Positions 8,554 to 19,035 of a DNA stretch of 64,000 bases are shown in pieces (the stretch's first letter is position 1; the number at the start of each line of letters is the position of its first letter). Below the pieces are notes generated by a model. The model did no database searches. It worked only from the letters and a program-made list of their open reading frames with translations, and was not told where the DNA came from. Location: positions 310,001 to 374,000 of the forward strand of contig CAWAMD010000002.1 of NCBI GenBank assembly GCA_963783045.1. The letters run 5' to 3'. The position numbers were made by a program, and so were the translations under genes. The stretch comes from CAWAMD01 sp963783045. Its GTDB lineage: Bacteria; Actinomycetota; Nitriliruptoria; Nitriliruptorales; Nitriliruptoraceae.

Positions 8554-9450
8554 TCATACGCGTTCGATCTCCGGGGTTCCGAACAGCCCGTAGGGCCGCA
8601 CCAGCAGGACGATGAACATCACGAGGTACGGCACGACGAGCGAGAAGTTGCTGCCGAGCCACGACGCGTACTGCGGCTGGTAGGCCGCCGTGTACGACTC
8701 GGCGAGCCCGATGATCAGTCCCCCGAGCACCGCGCCGGCGATCGAGTCGAGACCGCCGAGGATGATGACCGGCAGGGCCTTGAGGGCGAACACCCAGGTC
8801 GTCTGGGTGACGCCGGCGCCGCCGGCACCGACGAACGTGCCGGCGATCGCGGCCAGCGCTCCGGCGAGGACCCACGAGAGGTTGAACATCCGCCCCACAG
8901 GGATGCCCTGCGCCATCGAGGTCTCCTGGTCGAGCGCCGTCGCGCGCATGCCCAGCCCGTAGCGCGAGCCGCGCAGGAACAGCGTGAGCGCCCCGACGAC
9001 GACGGCCGTGATCACGATCGCCGCCACGTCCTTCTCGAAGATCCGCACCGTGCCGATGTCGAGCGTCTGCAACCCCCACGGGTCGCCGACCTGCCGGATG
9101 CCGACGCCGAGCAGGTCGTTCGTGATGATCCGCAGGATGACGTCCACGCCGATGGTCACCATGACGGCGCTGAAGGCGGCCTCTCCGACCATGGGCCGCA
9201 GCGCGATCCGCTCGACCGCGCCGCCCATCGCACCGGCGACGAGCACGGCCAGCAGCAGCGCGAGCCAGAAGTTCCAGCCGAGCACCGTCGCGAAGTAGAC
9301 GCTGAAGTAGGCGCCGAACACCATGAGCGCGGGCTGGGCGAAGCTCACGACCTCGGTCGCCCGGTAGATGATGACGAAGCCGAGCCCGAGCAGGGTGTAA
9401 AGCGCCCCGAGAGCGATCCCCGAGACCGTCACCTGGAGGAAGAAGCTCAC
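8554..9450 (-). CDS. livH: Branched-chain amino acid-type ABC transporter permease LivH
   Basis: A 298-residue permease with about eight membrane segments. Conserved LivH elements are GLGFVIIYRATEVVSFAQ near the N-terminus and VIILGGLDSIAGAVLGG in the second half. The GTG start overlaps the stop of the upstream ligase gene (GTGA), so translation is probably coupled. That overlap fixes the start; longer frames simply run back into fadD out of frame. Confidence 0.9.
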   Translation of the reverse strand: MSFFLQVTVSGIALGALYTLLGLGFVIIYRATEVVSFAQPALMVFGAYFSVYFATVLGWNFWLALLLAVLVAGAMGGAVERIALRPMVGEAAFSAVMVTIGVDVILRIITNDLLGVGIRQVGDPWGLQTLDIGTVRIFEKDVAAIVITAVVVGALTLFLRGSRYGLGMRATALDQETSMAQGIPVGRMFNLSWVLAGALAAIAGTFVGAGGAGVTQTTWVFALKALPVIILGGLDSIAGAVLGGLIIGLAESYTAAYQPQYASWLGSNFSLVVPYLVMFIVLLVRPYGLFGTPEIERV

Positions 9451-11318
9451 GCGGCGTCCCCCGGGCCGTACATGGCGTCGATGAGCGCGCCGAACTGGTC
9501 CGAGATCGAGGTCCGCTTGACCTTCTGGGTGGCGGTCAGCTCTCCCTCCTCGTGGTCGAGCTCCTTCGGCAGCAGCCGGAACTTCTTGATCTGCTCGACC
9601 CGCGCGAACTTCTCGTTCGTCTCGTCGACGACCGAGCCGATCAGCTCGACGACCGCGGGCTTCTCCGTCAGGTCGCGGTAGGTCGTGTAGGGGATGCCCC
9701 GGCGCTGTGCCCACTCGCCGACCGTGTCCAGCTCGATCCCGATGAGCGCGGTCAGGTACTTGCGGCGCTCGCCGATGACGACCGCCTCCTTCACGAAGGG
9801 CGAGACCTTCAGGCTGTTCTCGATCTCCGAGGGCGAGATGTTCTTGCCGCCGGCCGTGATGATGATGTCCTTCAGCCGGTCGACGATGCGGACGTGGCTG
9901 TCGTCGACCCACTCCCCCACGTCGCCGGTGTGCAGCCAACCGTCCTCGGTGACGGTCTCGGCACTCTTCTCCGGTTGCTTCCAGTAGCCCTGGAACACCC
10001 CGCCGTGGTGGACCAGGATCTCGCCGGTCGACTCGTCGATGCGGATCTCGGCGGTCGGCAGCGGCTCCCCGACGGTGCCGAGCTTCACCCGACCGAGCCG
10101 GTTCGAGGTCGCGATGCCGCTGGACTCCGTCTGCCCGTAGCCCTCGACCATCGGCACGCCGATGCCCATGAACCACTCGAGGATCTCGGGGGAGATCGGC
10201 GCGGCACCGGAGACCGCGTAGCGGCACTTGCGCAGGCCGAGGCGGTCTTTGAGGGCCCGGAACAGGAAGAGGTAGCCGACCGCGTACAGCAGCCGGGTGG
10301 TGGTCGTGTGGTTGCCGCCGTTGCGCACGAGCGTGCGCCCGATCCGGGTGGCCACGCTCGACCAGAAGCGGTAGTTCAGGCGCTTCATCCAGGACGCCGA
10401 GGCCATCTTGATCTCGACGCCGGCGTGCATCTTCTCGAGGATCCGTGGGACCGAGGCGAAGATCGTCGGCTGGACCTCGCGCAGGTCGTCCTGGACGGTC
10501 TCGATCGACTCGGCGAAGTGCACCTGGCTGGCGGAGTCCATCGCGAGCCACGCGGTCAGCAGGCGCTCGTAGACGTGACACAGCGGCAGGTAGCTCAGGA
10601 ACACGTCGTCGGGGCCGGGGCGCGGCTCGATGAGGCCCGCCTCGGCGCCGGACGCGCGGATGGTCCACTCGATGTTCGCGATCGAGAGCATCGCGCCCTT
10701 CGGCGGGCCCGTGGTCCCCGAGGTGTAGATGAGCAGCGCCGTGTCGTCCGGCTCGGCGGCGGCCATCCGGCGCTCGACCTCGCCCTCGTGGGCGTCGCGG
10801 TGCTCGCGGCCGAGCGCGACGAAGTCGTCCCAGGCCATCAGCCGCTCGTCGTCGTAGGTGCGCACGCCCCGGGGCTCGAGGTAGACGACCCGGCGCAGGT
10901 CCGGCAGGTCGTCGATGACCTCGAGGACCTTGTCGACCTGCTCCTGGTCCTCGGCGATCAGCACCTTCGAGCCCGAGTCCCGCATGAGATAGCGGACCTC
11001 CGAGGCGGGGTTCGTGGGGTAGAGGCCCATCGTGATGCCGCGGATCGCGATGGTCCCGTAGTCGGTGAACACCCACTCCGGCCGGTTCTCGGCGTGGATC
11101 GCGACGCGGTCGCCCTCGTCGATGCCGAGGGCGAGCAGCGCGTGAGCCACGTCCTGCACGATGTCCCAGGTCTGCTGCCAGGTGTGCTCCCGCCAGATGC
11201 CGAACCGCTTCTCGCGGTAGGCGACGCGGTCGGGGATCGTCTGCGCGTGGTCTCGGAGGCGGGTGACGACCGTGGTGGTCGCCTGCGTCGGGGCGGGGGC
11301 CTGCGCGGTGGCGCTCAT
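9447..11318 (-). CDS. Long-chain-type acyl-CoA ligase (AMP-forming) within the liv operon
   Basis: A 623-residue ANL-family adenylating enzyme that would turn a free acid, ATP and CoA into acyl-CoA. Visible motifs are IYTSGTTGPPKGA (phosphate loop), GYGQTESSG (A5), GWLHTGDVG (A7) and a C-terminal lysine in TATQKVKR in the A10 position. It resembles long-chain FadD15-like ligases. The ATG overlaps the livG stop (ATGA) and the stop overlaps the livH start (GTGA), so it is a true operon member and not an insertion. The placement suggests that the imported substrate, or a product of it, is activated to a CoA thioester. The chain length or aromatic nature of the substrate is not visible. Confidence 0.9.
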   Translation of the reverse strand: MSATAQAPAPTQATTTVVTRLRDHAQTIPDRVAYREKRFGIWREHTWQQTWDIVQDVAHALLALGIDEGDRVAIHAENRPEWVFTDYGTIAIRGITMGLYPTNPASEVRYLMRDSGSKVLIAEDQEQVDKVLEVIDDLPDLRRVVYLEPRGVRTYDDERLMAWDDFVALGREHRDAHEGEVERRMAAAEPDDTALLIYTSGTTGPPKGAMLSIANIEWTIRASGAEAGLIEPRPGPDDVFLSYLPLCHVYERLLTAWLAMDSASQVHFAESIETVQDDLREVQPTIFASVPRILEKMHAGVEIKMASASWMKRLNYRFWSSVATRIGRTLVRNGGNHTTTTRLLYAVGYLFLFRALKDRLGLRKCRYAVSGAAPISPEILEWFMGIGVPMVEGYGQTESSGIATSNRLGRVKLGTVGEPLPTAEIRIDESTGEILVHHGGVFQGYWKQPEKSAETVTEDGWLHTGDVGEWVDDSHVRIVDRLKDIIITAGGKNISPSEIENSLKVSPFVKEAVVIGERRKYLTALIGIELDTVGEWAQRRGIPYTTYRDLTEKPAVVELIGSVVDETNEKFARVEQIKKFRLLPKELDHEEGELTATQKVKRTSISDQFGALIDAMYGPGDAA

Positions 11319-12167
11319 GCGGGGGCTCCTCTGCGGCCTTGCGTCTCCCCGGACTCGCCGAGATAGGCGCGGATGACCTCGGGGTCGCGCTGGACCTTCT
11401 CGGGCACGTCCAGGGCGATGACCTCGCCGAAGTCGAGGACCAGGACCCGGTCGGCGAGGTCCATGACGACGCCCATGTCGTGCTCGACGAGCAGGACGGC
11501 GATATCGAGCTCCTCGCGGATGTCGAGGATGAAGCGGGCCATGTCGGCCGTCTCCTCGAGGTTCATGCCCGCGACCGGCTCGTCGAGCAGCAGCAGCTTC
11601 GGCTCCATCGCCAGGGCGCGGCCGAGCTCGACGCGCTTCTGGATGCCGTAGGGCAGCATCCCGACGGGGTGCTTGCGGAACTGCTCGATCTCGAGAAAGT
11701 CGATGATGTTCTCGATGATCTGCCGGTTGGCGATCTCCGCGCGGCGAGCCTTGGGCGTCCAGAACATGGCCGACAGCGAGCCGTAGTGGAGGTGCTGGTG
11801 CGCGGCCGGTCATGAGGTTGTCGAGGACGGTGAGGTTCTCGAACAGCTCGATGTTCTGGAAGGTGCGGGCCATGCCCGCCTCGGCGATCGTGTCCGGCTT
11901 GGCGTCGAGGATGTCCTCGCCGAGGAACCGGATCGTCCCCTCCTGGGGGTGGTAGACGCCCGACAGGCAGTTGAAGATGGAGGTCTTGCCGGCGCCGTTC
12001 GGCCCGATGATCGCGAACAGCTCCTGCGGATTGATGGAGAAGGTGACGCCGTCGAGCGCCGTCACCCCGGAGAAGCGCAGGACGAGGCCGTCCACCTCGA
12101 GCAGCGGCCGGTCGGCCGGGACACCCTCGCGGGCCCGCGCGAGGCTGTCGGCGAGCGTGCGGTTCAC
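11315..12167 (-). CDS. livG: ABC transporter ATPase LivG, reading frame interrupted
   Basis: The ATPase subunit of the Liv importer. The N-terminal part holds Walker A GPNGAGKTSIFN and the region through ENLTVLDNLMTGR. The C-terminal part, in another frame, holds the signature-like LPYGIQKRVELGRALA and Walker B LLLLDEPVAGMN. The frame changes near 11800-11812. The total length is 284 codons plus one base, so removing one base restores a normal LivG of about 283 residues. The start is GTG at 12167, overlapping the livF stop; the stop overlaps the ligase start. Every other feature is intact, so a consensus error is more likely than a dead gene. Confidence 0.85.
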
Positions 12168-12950
12168 GACAGCCAACGCTTCCTCCGCTTGTAGTGCTTC
12201 ACGTCGCGGAACGAGGTGATCTCGCCGCCCTTGCGCAGCCCGAGGTAGAACTCCTGCACGTCCTCGTCCTCACGCAGCGATCGCGCCGGCTTGTCCATGA
12301 CGACCTTGCCGGACTCGAGGATGTAGCCGTGCTCGGCGATGGACAGGGCCATGTTCGCGTTCTGCTCGACGAGCAGCACCGAGGTGCCCTGCCGGTTGAT
12401 CTCGACGATGAGGTCCCGGATCTGCTCGACGAGCTGCGGGGCGAGACCGAGGCTCGGCTCGTCGAGGAGCAGGTAGCGCGGGTTCGACATCAGGGCGCGA
12501 CCGATGGCGAGCATCTGCTGCTCGCCACCGGAGAGGTAGCCGGCGGTCGAGCTGCGCCGCTCCCGCAGCCGCGGGAAGAGCTCGTAGACGCGGTCGAACT
12601 TGTCGGCCATCGCCCCGCGTGTCGATGAAGGCGCCCGCCTTGAGGTTCTCCTCGACGGTCAGCTCACCGAAGACGCGGCGGCCTTCCATCACCTGGCTGA
12701 TGCCCCGCTTGACGACGGCGTCCGGTGCGAGGTGGTCGATGCGGTCGCCGTCGAGGGTCACGCGCCCCTTCGTGATGTCACCGCGGTGGATGTCGAGCAG
12801 GCCTGTGATGGCGCGCAGCGTCGTCGTCTTCCCGGCGCCGTTCGCGCCCAGCAAGGCGACGATCTGGCCGTCCGGCACCTGCAGGCTCACGCCTTTCAGG
12901 ACGAGGATCACGTCCTCGTAGACGACCTCGAGGTTCTCGATGGCGAGCAC
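12164..12950 (-). CDS. livF: ABC transporter ATPase LivF, reading frame interrupted
   Basis: The second ATPase of the importer and first gene of the operon. Walker A GANGAGKTTTLR and the typical ISQVMEGRRVFGELTVEENL stretch sit in the first frame. The signature LSGGEQQMLAIGRAL and Walker B LLLDEPSLGLAP sit in a second frame that begins near 12605. The locus is 262 codons plus one base long. The break falls next to a run of four G, where one base fewer restores the frame (TRAMADK). The C-terminus has a short basic tail, KHYKRRKRWLS. The GTG start lies opposite the pucR-type gene across a gap with two dyads. Confidence 0.85.
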
Positions 12951-12980
12951 GTCCCAAAGCTCCCGCGGCTCGTCGAAATC

Positions 12981-13006
12981 ACGAACTCCCTACCCAGGGT
13001 GTTCGT
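12981..13006. promoter_or_regulatory. 26-bp dyad between livF and the PucR gene, candidate operator
   Basis: Arms ACGAACTCCCT and AGGGTGTTCGT pair at 10 of 11 positions around a 4-base centre. It lies 31 bases upstream of the livF start, where a regulator could block or activate the operon. The obvious candidate is the adjacent PucR-type protein, by inference only. Confidence 0.55.
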
Positions 13007-13017
13007 ACCTGCCGGGC

Positions 13018-13029
13018 TGACACATGTCA
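13018..13029. promoter_or_regulatory. TGACA-N2-TGTCA dyad
   Basis: A perfect 5-bp inverted repeat around two bases, 11 bases beyond the larger dyad. It could be a second operator or chance; alone it is weak. Confidence 0.3.
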
Positions 13030-13293
13030 ACGTTCTGTCACGCCTTCGTCACTGAAGTCGTCCTGACGGCCGCCACCCGTATCGGCCTCGTGGACGCTCG
13101 CCATGGTCCGGAACGCCCGGTTACCGCCAGTACCTCTTTCAGGACACCCTCGGCGGCGTACCGTTCGTGCGATCCGGCGGCGAGCGCCTGCCTCGCAGAT
13201 CGCTCCGGGCGGCGAGAGGGGAAGTTGGACGGGGGCGCGCGCTCAGCGCACCGCGCATGGCGTGCATTCGTGAAATCCACCAAGGAGCAGCAC

Positions 13294-14529
13294 GTGATCC
13301 GCGACGAGGACGACGGGCCACCGCGGACACCGATCGACCTGACGACCCCGGCCGACGACGTGTGGCGCACCGTGCAGCCGCCCGGCGGCTGGGACGGGGT
13401 CGCGGCCCTCGCCCGCGCGCTCGGTGAGCAGCTCGACGGTCTCGGCGAGCGGGTCGTGCGCGACATCGAGAGGGAGATGCCGGGCTACGTGGGCGTGCAC
13501 GCCGTGCCGCGCGCCGACCTCCATGCGTCGGTCGTGCGCAACCTCGAGACGCTGCTGATCGCCGTGGCCCAGCGCCAGGATCCGACGGCAGAGATGATTG
13601 CGGTCCGCCAGGAGCTCGGGCGGCGCCGCGCGAGCCAGAGCGTCGACGCCCGGAGCGTCGTCCGGGCCTACGAGATCGGCTTCGACCGGCTCTGGGAGGA
13701 GCTCGTGGCCCGCGCAGCCGAGGCGGACGAGGCGACGCGGCTCGAGCTCCTCGAGGTCAGCCCGCTCGTCTGGCACTGGCTTCGCGACCTCACGGTCGCG
13801 ATCAGCCGGACCTTCGAACAGGCACGCTTCGCGCGCGACGCCGAGGTCGTCGGCGCGCGGCAGCGCCTCACCGAGCTGCTCGTCGGCGCCGAGTCCGACG
13901 AGACCGAGCTGGCGCAGCTCGCACGCACCACCGGGTTCGACCCGGCCGGCGCCTTCCAGGCCGTGCTCGTCCACTCGCTGGCGATCGAAGGAAACGAGCC
14001 GCATCGTCTGCAGACCGCGCTCGATCAGCGCCCGGGGGTGCACAGCTGCGTGGCCCGCGGCAACCGGCTGGTCGTGATCACCCAGGACACCGACGAGACC
14101 GTGGTCGTCGCCACGGTCCGCGAGCTGTTCACCGCCGCGTCGGTCGGCGTCGGCCTCCGCCGGGTGGGGCTCGCCGGGGCGCGGATGAGCGTCGGCGACG
14201 CCGAGCTCACGGTCGGGTTCGCGGGGACCGCCCAGACCCGCCGCTTCCACGACATGTGGCTGTGGGCCATCCTCGGTCAGGCCTCCGAGCGGCTGCAGGA
14301 CCTCGTCGCCGTCGGGAGCCAGGTCGCCGCCGAGCACCCGCACCTGGCGGACACGGTGCGCGCGTTCTCGGCGTCGGGATTCTCGGTCAGCGAGGCGGCG
14401 CGCCGGCTCGACCTGCACGCGAACACCGTCTCCTACCGCCTCGAGCGCTGGCATGCGCTGACCGGCTGGGACCCGCGCACCTTCCCGGGCCTCGCGCGGT
14501 CGCTGGCGAGCCTGGTGGTGGGGCGCTGA
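13294..14529 (+). CDS. PucR family transcriptional regulator
   Basis: A 411-residue regulator. Residues from about 40 to 170 form an RsbR/RsbT-like helical region (RQELGRRRASQSVDARSVVR), a GGDEF-like middle domain follows, and the C-terminal PucR helix-turn-helix is clear in FSVSEAARRLDLHANTVSYR. The start is GTG at 13294, with AAGGAG six bases upstream; the open frame extends further back without a site. It is divergent from the liv operon, which suggests that it controls the operon in response to the imported acid. Confidence 0.85.
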   Translation: MIRDEDDGPPRTPIDLTTPADDVWRTVQPPGGWDGVAALARALGEQLDGLGERVVRDIEREMPGYVGVHAVPRADLHASVVRNLETLLIAVAQRQDPTAEMIAVRQELGRRRASQSVDARSVVRAYEIGFDRLWEELVARAAEADEATRLELLEVSPLVWHWLRDLTVAISRTFEQARFARDAEVVGARQRLTELLVGAESDETELAQLARTTGFDPAGAFQAVLVHSLAIEGNEPHRLQTALDQRPGVHSCVARGNRLVVITQDTDETVVVATVRELFTAASVGVGLRRVGLAGARMSVGDAELTVGFAGTAQTRRFHDMWLWAILGQASERLQDLVAVGSQVAAEHPHLADTVRAFSASGFSVSEAARRLDLHANTVSYRLERWHALTGWDPRTFPGLARSLASLVVGR

Positions 14530-14578
14530 CGGCGCGCGGCGCGGGCCGGCGAGGGCCGGCGCACGTCTCCGCTGCGGA

Positions 14579-14685
14579 AACTCGGGCCGTTCACCCAGCA
14601 TGCTGGACGTTCTGCCCGAGTTGCGAGCGCCGACCGCCGTAACTCGGGCCGTTCACCCAGCATGCTGGACGTTCTGCCCGAGCTT
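14579..14685. repeat. REP-like palindrome doublet 1
   Basis: Two copies of a 44-base imperfect palindrome at 14579-14622 and 14641-14685, 62 bases apart start to start. Each has outer arms CTCGGGC and GCCCGAG around a core CCCAGCATGCTGGACGTT. An 18-base spacer, close to GC-rich CGCCGACCGCCG, separates the copies. Further doublets lie at 15713 and 36409. Confidence 0.9.
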
Positions 14686-14769
14686 GTCGGCCGCGCGGCG
14701 CCCACGTCATCCACAGCATCCCGATCCCCACCCACCGGCTGACCGGGCACGAACGGCACGATCCCGACC

Positions 14770-15681
14770 ATGGCATGGCGAGATCTTCTCCACCGGGCGG
14801 CCGACCGGCACTGGGTCGTGACCTACGAGGACGCCGACGCGTGCGACGTACCACGGAGCACGCTGCACCTCCGTGTCCGGGCCGAGCAGTGGACGACCCT
14901 CTTTCCCGGTGTGTTCGTCCCGCCTGGGCACGAGGTGACGGGGCGGACGCTGCTCGCGGCGGCCCTCGCCTGGGCCGGCGACCGGGCGGCGGTCGGTGGC
15001 GAGGCGGCGCTCTGGCTCCACGGGATCGTGCCGCGGCTTCCGGAGGAGGTCCGGGTCTGGGTGCCGCCGAGCTGCCGGGACTTCCGACGGGAGGCGAACG
15101 GCTGCCGGATCCGCCGCAACAGTCGGCTGAAGGCGGCGGACGTCGTGGAGGTGGACGGCCTGCGGACCGTGACACCGGCTCAGGCCATCTTCGACGAGGC
15201 CCGGCGCGAGCTCGGATGGCTGCGCAACGTCGCGATCGACGGGCGCCACCGGGGCGTCCTGGACCTTGCGCGCCTGGGGACACTCGTGGATCGGCATCCC
15301 ACGGTGGCGGGACGGGCGACGCTACGCCAGGTGCTCGAGGACCTCACCGAGGACGACTCCGACTCGGGGTTCGAGCACCGGGTCCGCGCGCGACTCATCG
15401 ACCTCGGCCTGCCGCCCGCCGACGAGCAGGCCGTGGTGCTGACGGCGGCGGGCACGCGCCGACGCATCGACGTGCCGTACCTCCCGGAGCACGTCGGGAT
15501 CGAGTGCATCGGCTTCGCGTACCACCACACGCGCCGGCAGCTCGACCAGGACGCGCTGCGGCACAACGAGATCGCCGAGCTCGACCGGTGGCTCGTCCTC
15601 CACCTGACGTGGTCGATGCTGTTCGACGGCTGGCCGTCGTTCGTCGACACGCTGCGCGGTGCACTCGCCCGCAGGCGGTGA
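14770..15681 (+). CDS. AbiEi-like antitoxin / DUF559 (Vsr-like nuclease fold) protein
   Basis: A 303-residue protein. The N-terminal 60 residues resemble the AbiEi-type winged-helix domain (WVVTYEDADACDVPRSTLHL, then LFPGVFVPPG). The C-terminal 100 residues resemble the DUF559/Vsr-like PD-(D/E)XK fold, with GFEHRVRARL, RRRIDVPYL, GIECIG and ALRHNEIAE. The canonical ExK is not obvious, since IEC replaces it. No partner toxin gene of the AbiEii type lies next to it. REP-like doublets flank the gene on both sides, which is unusual. Orphan proteins of this architecture are common in actinobacteria, and their role is not established. Confidence 0.7.
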   Translation: MAWRDLLHRAADRHWVVTYEDADACDVPRSTLHLRVRAEQWTTLFPGVFVPPGHEVTGRTLLAAALAWAGDRAAVGGEAALWLHGIVPRLPEEVRVWVPPSCRDFRREANGCRIRRNSRLKAADVVEVDGLRTVTPAQAIFDEARRELGWLRNVAIDGRHRGVLDLARLGTLVDRHPTVAGRATLRQVLEDLTEDDSDSGFEHRVRARLIDLGLPPADEQAVVLTAAGTRRRIDVPYLPEHVGIECIGFAYHHTRRQLDQDALRHNEIAELDRWLVLHLTWSMLFDGWPSFVDTLRGALARRR

Positions 15682-15712
15682 GTGCGTCGTGCCCTCCGCC
15701 CGCCGACGCCGG

Positions 15713-15818
15713 AGCTCGGGCCGTTTGTCCAGCATGCTGGATGTCTCGCCCGAGTTGCCGTCGCCGACCGCCGCAGCTCGGGCGGTTTGTCCAGCATGCT
15801 GGACGTTCCGCCCGAGCT
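15713..15818. repeat. REP-like palindrome doublet 2
   Basis: Copies at 15713-15756 and 15775-15818, again 62 bases apart with an 18-base spacer nearly identical to that of doublet 1 (GCCGTCGCCGACCGCCGC). The doublet lies between convergent genes and may also act as a transcription terminator. Confidence 0.9.
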
Positions 15819-16021
15819 ACCGGTGCGGGCGGCCGGGGTGGAAGCCTCCGCCCGGGCAGCTGCGGCGGTGCGAGGCGGAGATCAGAGGCGACGGGAGCAG
15901 CGCGGCGGTGCGGCGGTGGGGATCAGAGGCGGCGGGAGGAGCGCGGTGTCGCCCACGACGCCAGGACCACGTGCGGGAACGGCAGCGCGGCGGTGGGAAG
16001 GGCGGGGCGACAGGGGACTGC
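15819..16021. repeat. Imperfect direct repeats before guaA 3' end
   Basis: A G-rich stretch with two degenerate copies of a roughly 35-base unit (GATCAGAGGCGACGGGAGCA and GATCAGAGGCGGCGGGAGGA) between about 15878 and 15950. No gene is supported here. Confidence 0.45.
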
Positions 16022-17578
<1,557 letters not shown>

Positions 17579-17614
17579 GACGGGCTCCTGAGGCGGGGCC
17601 GGGACGCCGGGATG

Positions 17615-19021
17615 CTACCCGCCGTCAGGAGTCGTCCGGCTCTCGGCGCTCTCGCCGGCGGACCACGAGACGGTGCGGACCCCCCAGGCGCCGGGGAGCG
17701 CGCCGCTGATGACGAGGAGGACGGCGAGCAGGGCCTCGTAGGCCCGGGTGAACGCGAGGGCCTCGACCTGGGCGTGCAGCAGCATCGCCAGGGCGCCGAG
17801 CGCGAGGGCGCGCCGCTGCCAGCCGGCCGGCAGCCGCCAGCATCGCCAGACCAGCACCAGCCACAGGGACAGGTAGGCGGCGGCGCCGAGGGCGCCCATG
17901 GTCGCCAGGGCGTGGAGCTCGAGGTTGTGGGCGTTCACCTGGGGCGGCTGCAGCGTGTGGCTGATCACGAGGAACGAGTTGAGCCCGACACCGATCACCG
18001 GATGATCCAGGAACCCATGCCAGGCGGCCCGGAACATGGCGAGCCGGCCGGAGGTGCGGCTGTGCAGCACGCCCTCGAGCACGTCGGACGACGGGCTGGC
18101 GCCGGGCTCCGGCGACGCCGACGGTGCCGTGGTCGGTGCCGTGGTCGCTGCCGGCGAGGGAGCGGTCGTCGTCGCGGCCAACGCGCCCGGTGGGGGCGGG
18201 TCCGCGGCGGTCGCGGTGTGGACCGGCGAGGGAGCGGTCCTCGTCGCGGCGACGGCCGGCGCCCCGCGCGCGAGGACGCCGCCGTCAACGAGCAGGACGC
18301 TCAGCACACCGAGCGCCAGCACCGCCGTGGCCATCGGCCGCCAGCGCTGCGCCGCGGCGGCGAACAGGCCGGCCAGCACGGTCACCACGAACGCGACGAA
18401 CGCGCCCCGCGACAGCGTCCCGATCATCCCCACGGTGGCCACCGCCGCGACCGGGATCCATCGTCGCCAGCGGGCCGCCACGCCCCACAGCATCGCAGCG
18501 GGGACGAGCAGGAACAGCGCCAGGAAGTTGCTCGCGCCCAGCGGGGTGACGACGTTGTTCTTCACCTCGTAGAAGGTGCGCAGCGCGGGATCCGCCAGCC
18601 CGAGGCCGAGCTGGACGAGCACCCACACCGTGAGGACCGCCGCGAACCCGCCCACGACCGCCGGCCACCGCCACACCGCCCGCGAGGGTGGCTCGTCAGC
18701 TGCCGCCGCCTGCTGCGGGACGAACTGCGAGAGCCCGAACACCACCGAGGCGGCGGTCACGAAGCGGCTGCTCCCGCCGGCGATGTCCTTCCAGTACGGG
18801 AACACGGCAACCTGCGCCGCGATGACCGCGAAGAGCGCCAGGTAACCCAGCAGCGCGGCGTCGAGCCGGACCCGACGGACCCGGACGGCCTGCACCAGGC
18901 CGGCGATCGCCGTGGCGTAGGCGACGAGGTCGATCCAGCTGATGGCGAACGCACGCCCCGCCAGGTCGAGGGTGAAGGCGATCCCGAACAGCAGCGATCC
19001 GAGGACCAGGGCGAGCGGCAC
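17615..19021 (-). CDS. O-antigen ligase/polymerase-like membrane protein (Wzy_C)
   Basis: A 468-residue polytopic protein with about ten membrane segments. The Wzy_C region holds GRLAMFRAAWHGFLDHPVIG and then NAHNLELHALATMG, the large-loop segment with the conserved NxHN-type histidine. A Pro/Ala/Thr-rich insert of about 75 residues sits just before it. Such proteins ligate or polymerise lipid-linked glycans outside the membrane. The start is GTG at 19021, with GAGGA upstream and 14 bases after the stop of the preceding gene; the open frame continues further back without support. It probably serves the polysaccharide cluster to the right. Confidence 0.82.
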   Translation of the reverse strand: MPLALVLGSLLFGIAFTLDLAGRAFAISWIDLVAYATAIAGLVQAVRVRRVRLDAALLGYLALFAVIAAQVAVFPYWKDIAGGSSRFVTAASVVFGLSQFVPQQAAAADEPPSRAVWRWPAVVGGFAAVLTVWVLVQLGLGLADPALRTFYEVKNNVVTPLGASNFLALFLLVPAAMLWGVAARWRRWIPVAAVATVGMIGTLSRGAFVAFVVTVLAGLFAAAAQRWRPMATAVLALGVLSVLLVDGGVLARGAPAVAATRTAPSPVHTATAADPPPPGALAATTTAPSPAATTAPTTAPSASPEPGASPSSDVLEGVLHSRTSGRLAMFRAAWHGFLDHPVIGVGLNSFLVISHTLQPPQVNAHNLELHALATMGALGAAAYLSLWLVLVWRCWRLPAGWQRRALALGALAMLLHAQVEALAFTRAYEALLAVLLVISGALPGAWGVRTVSWSAGESAESRTTPDGG

Positions 19022-19035
19022 GGTGCGTCCTCGGC

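Larger units (their letters stand above)
12951..13293. other. Divergent liv operon / PucR regulator control region
   Basis: A 343-base gap between divergent genes. It contains two inverted repeats (12981-13006 and 13018-13029), described separately. The part from 13040 to 13290 shows no further structure apart from the AAGGAG site that fixes the regulator start. Confidence 0.5.

Noticed and set aside
11315..12950. Programmed frameshifting in livF and livG
   Set aside because: No slippery heptamer or downstream structure is seen, and other LivF/LivG proteins do not need it; indels explain it better.
14579..15818. Insertion sequence
   Set aside because: No transposase motif and no target duplication are visible; the flanks are palindromic doublets in the same orientation, not terminal inverted repeats.
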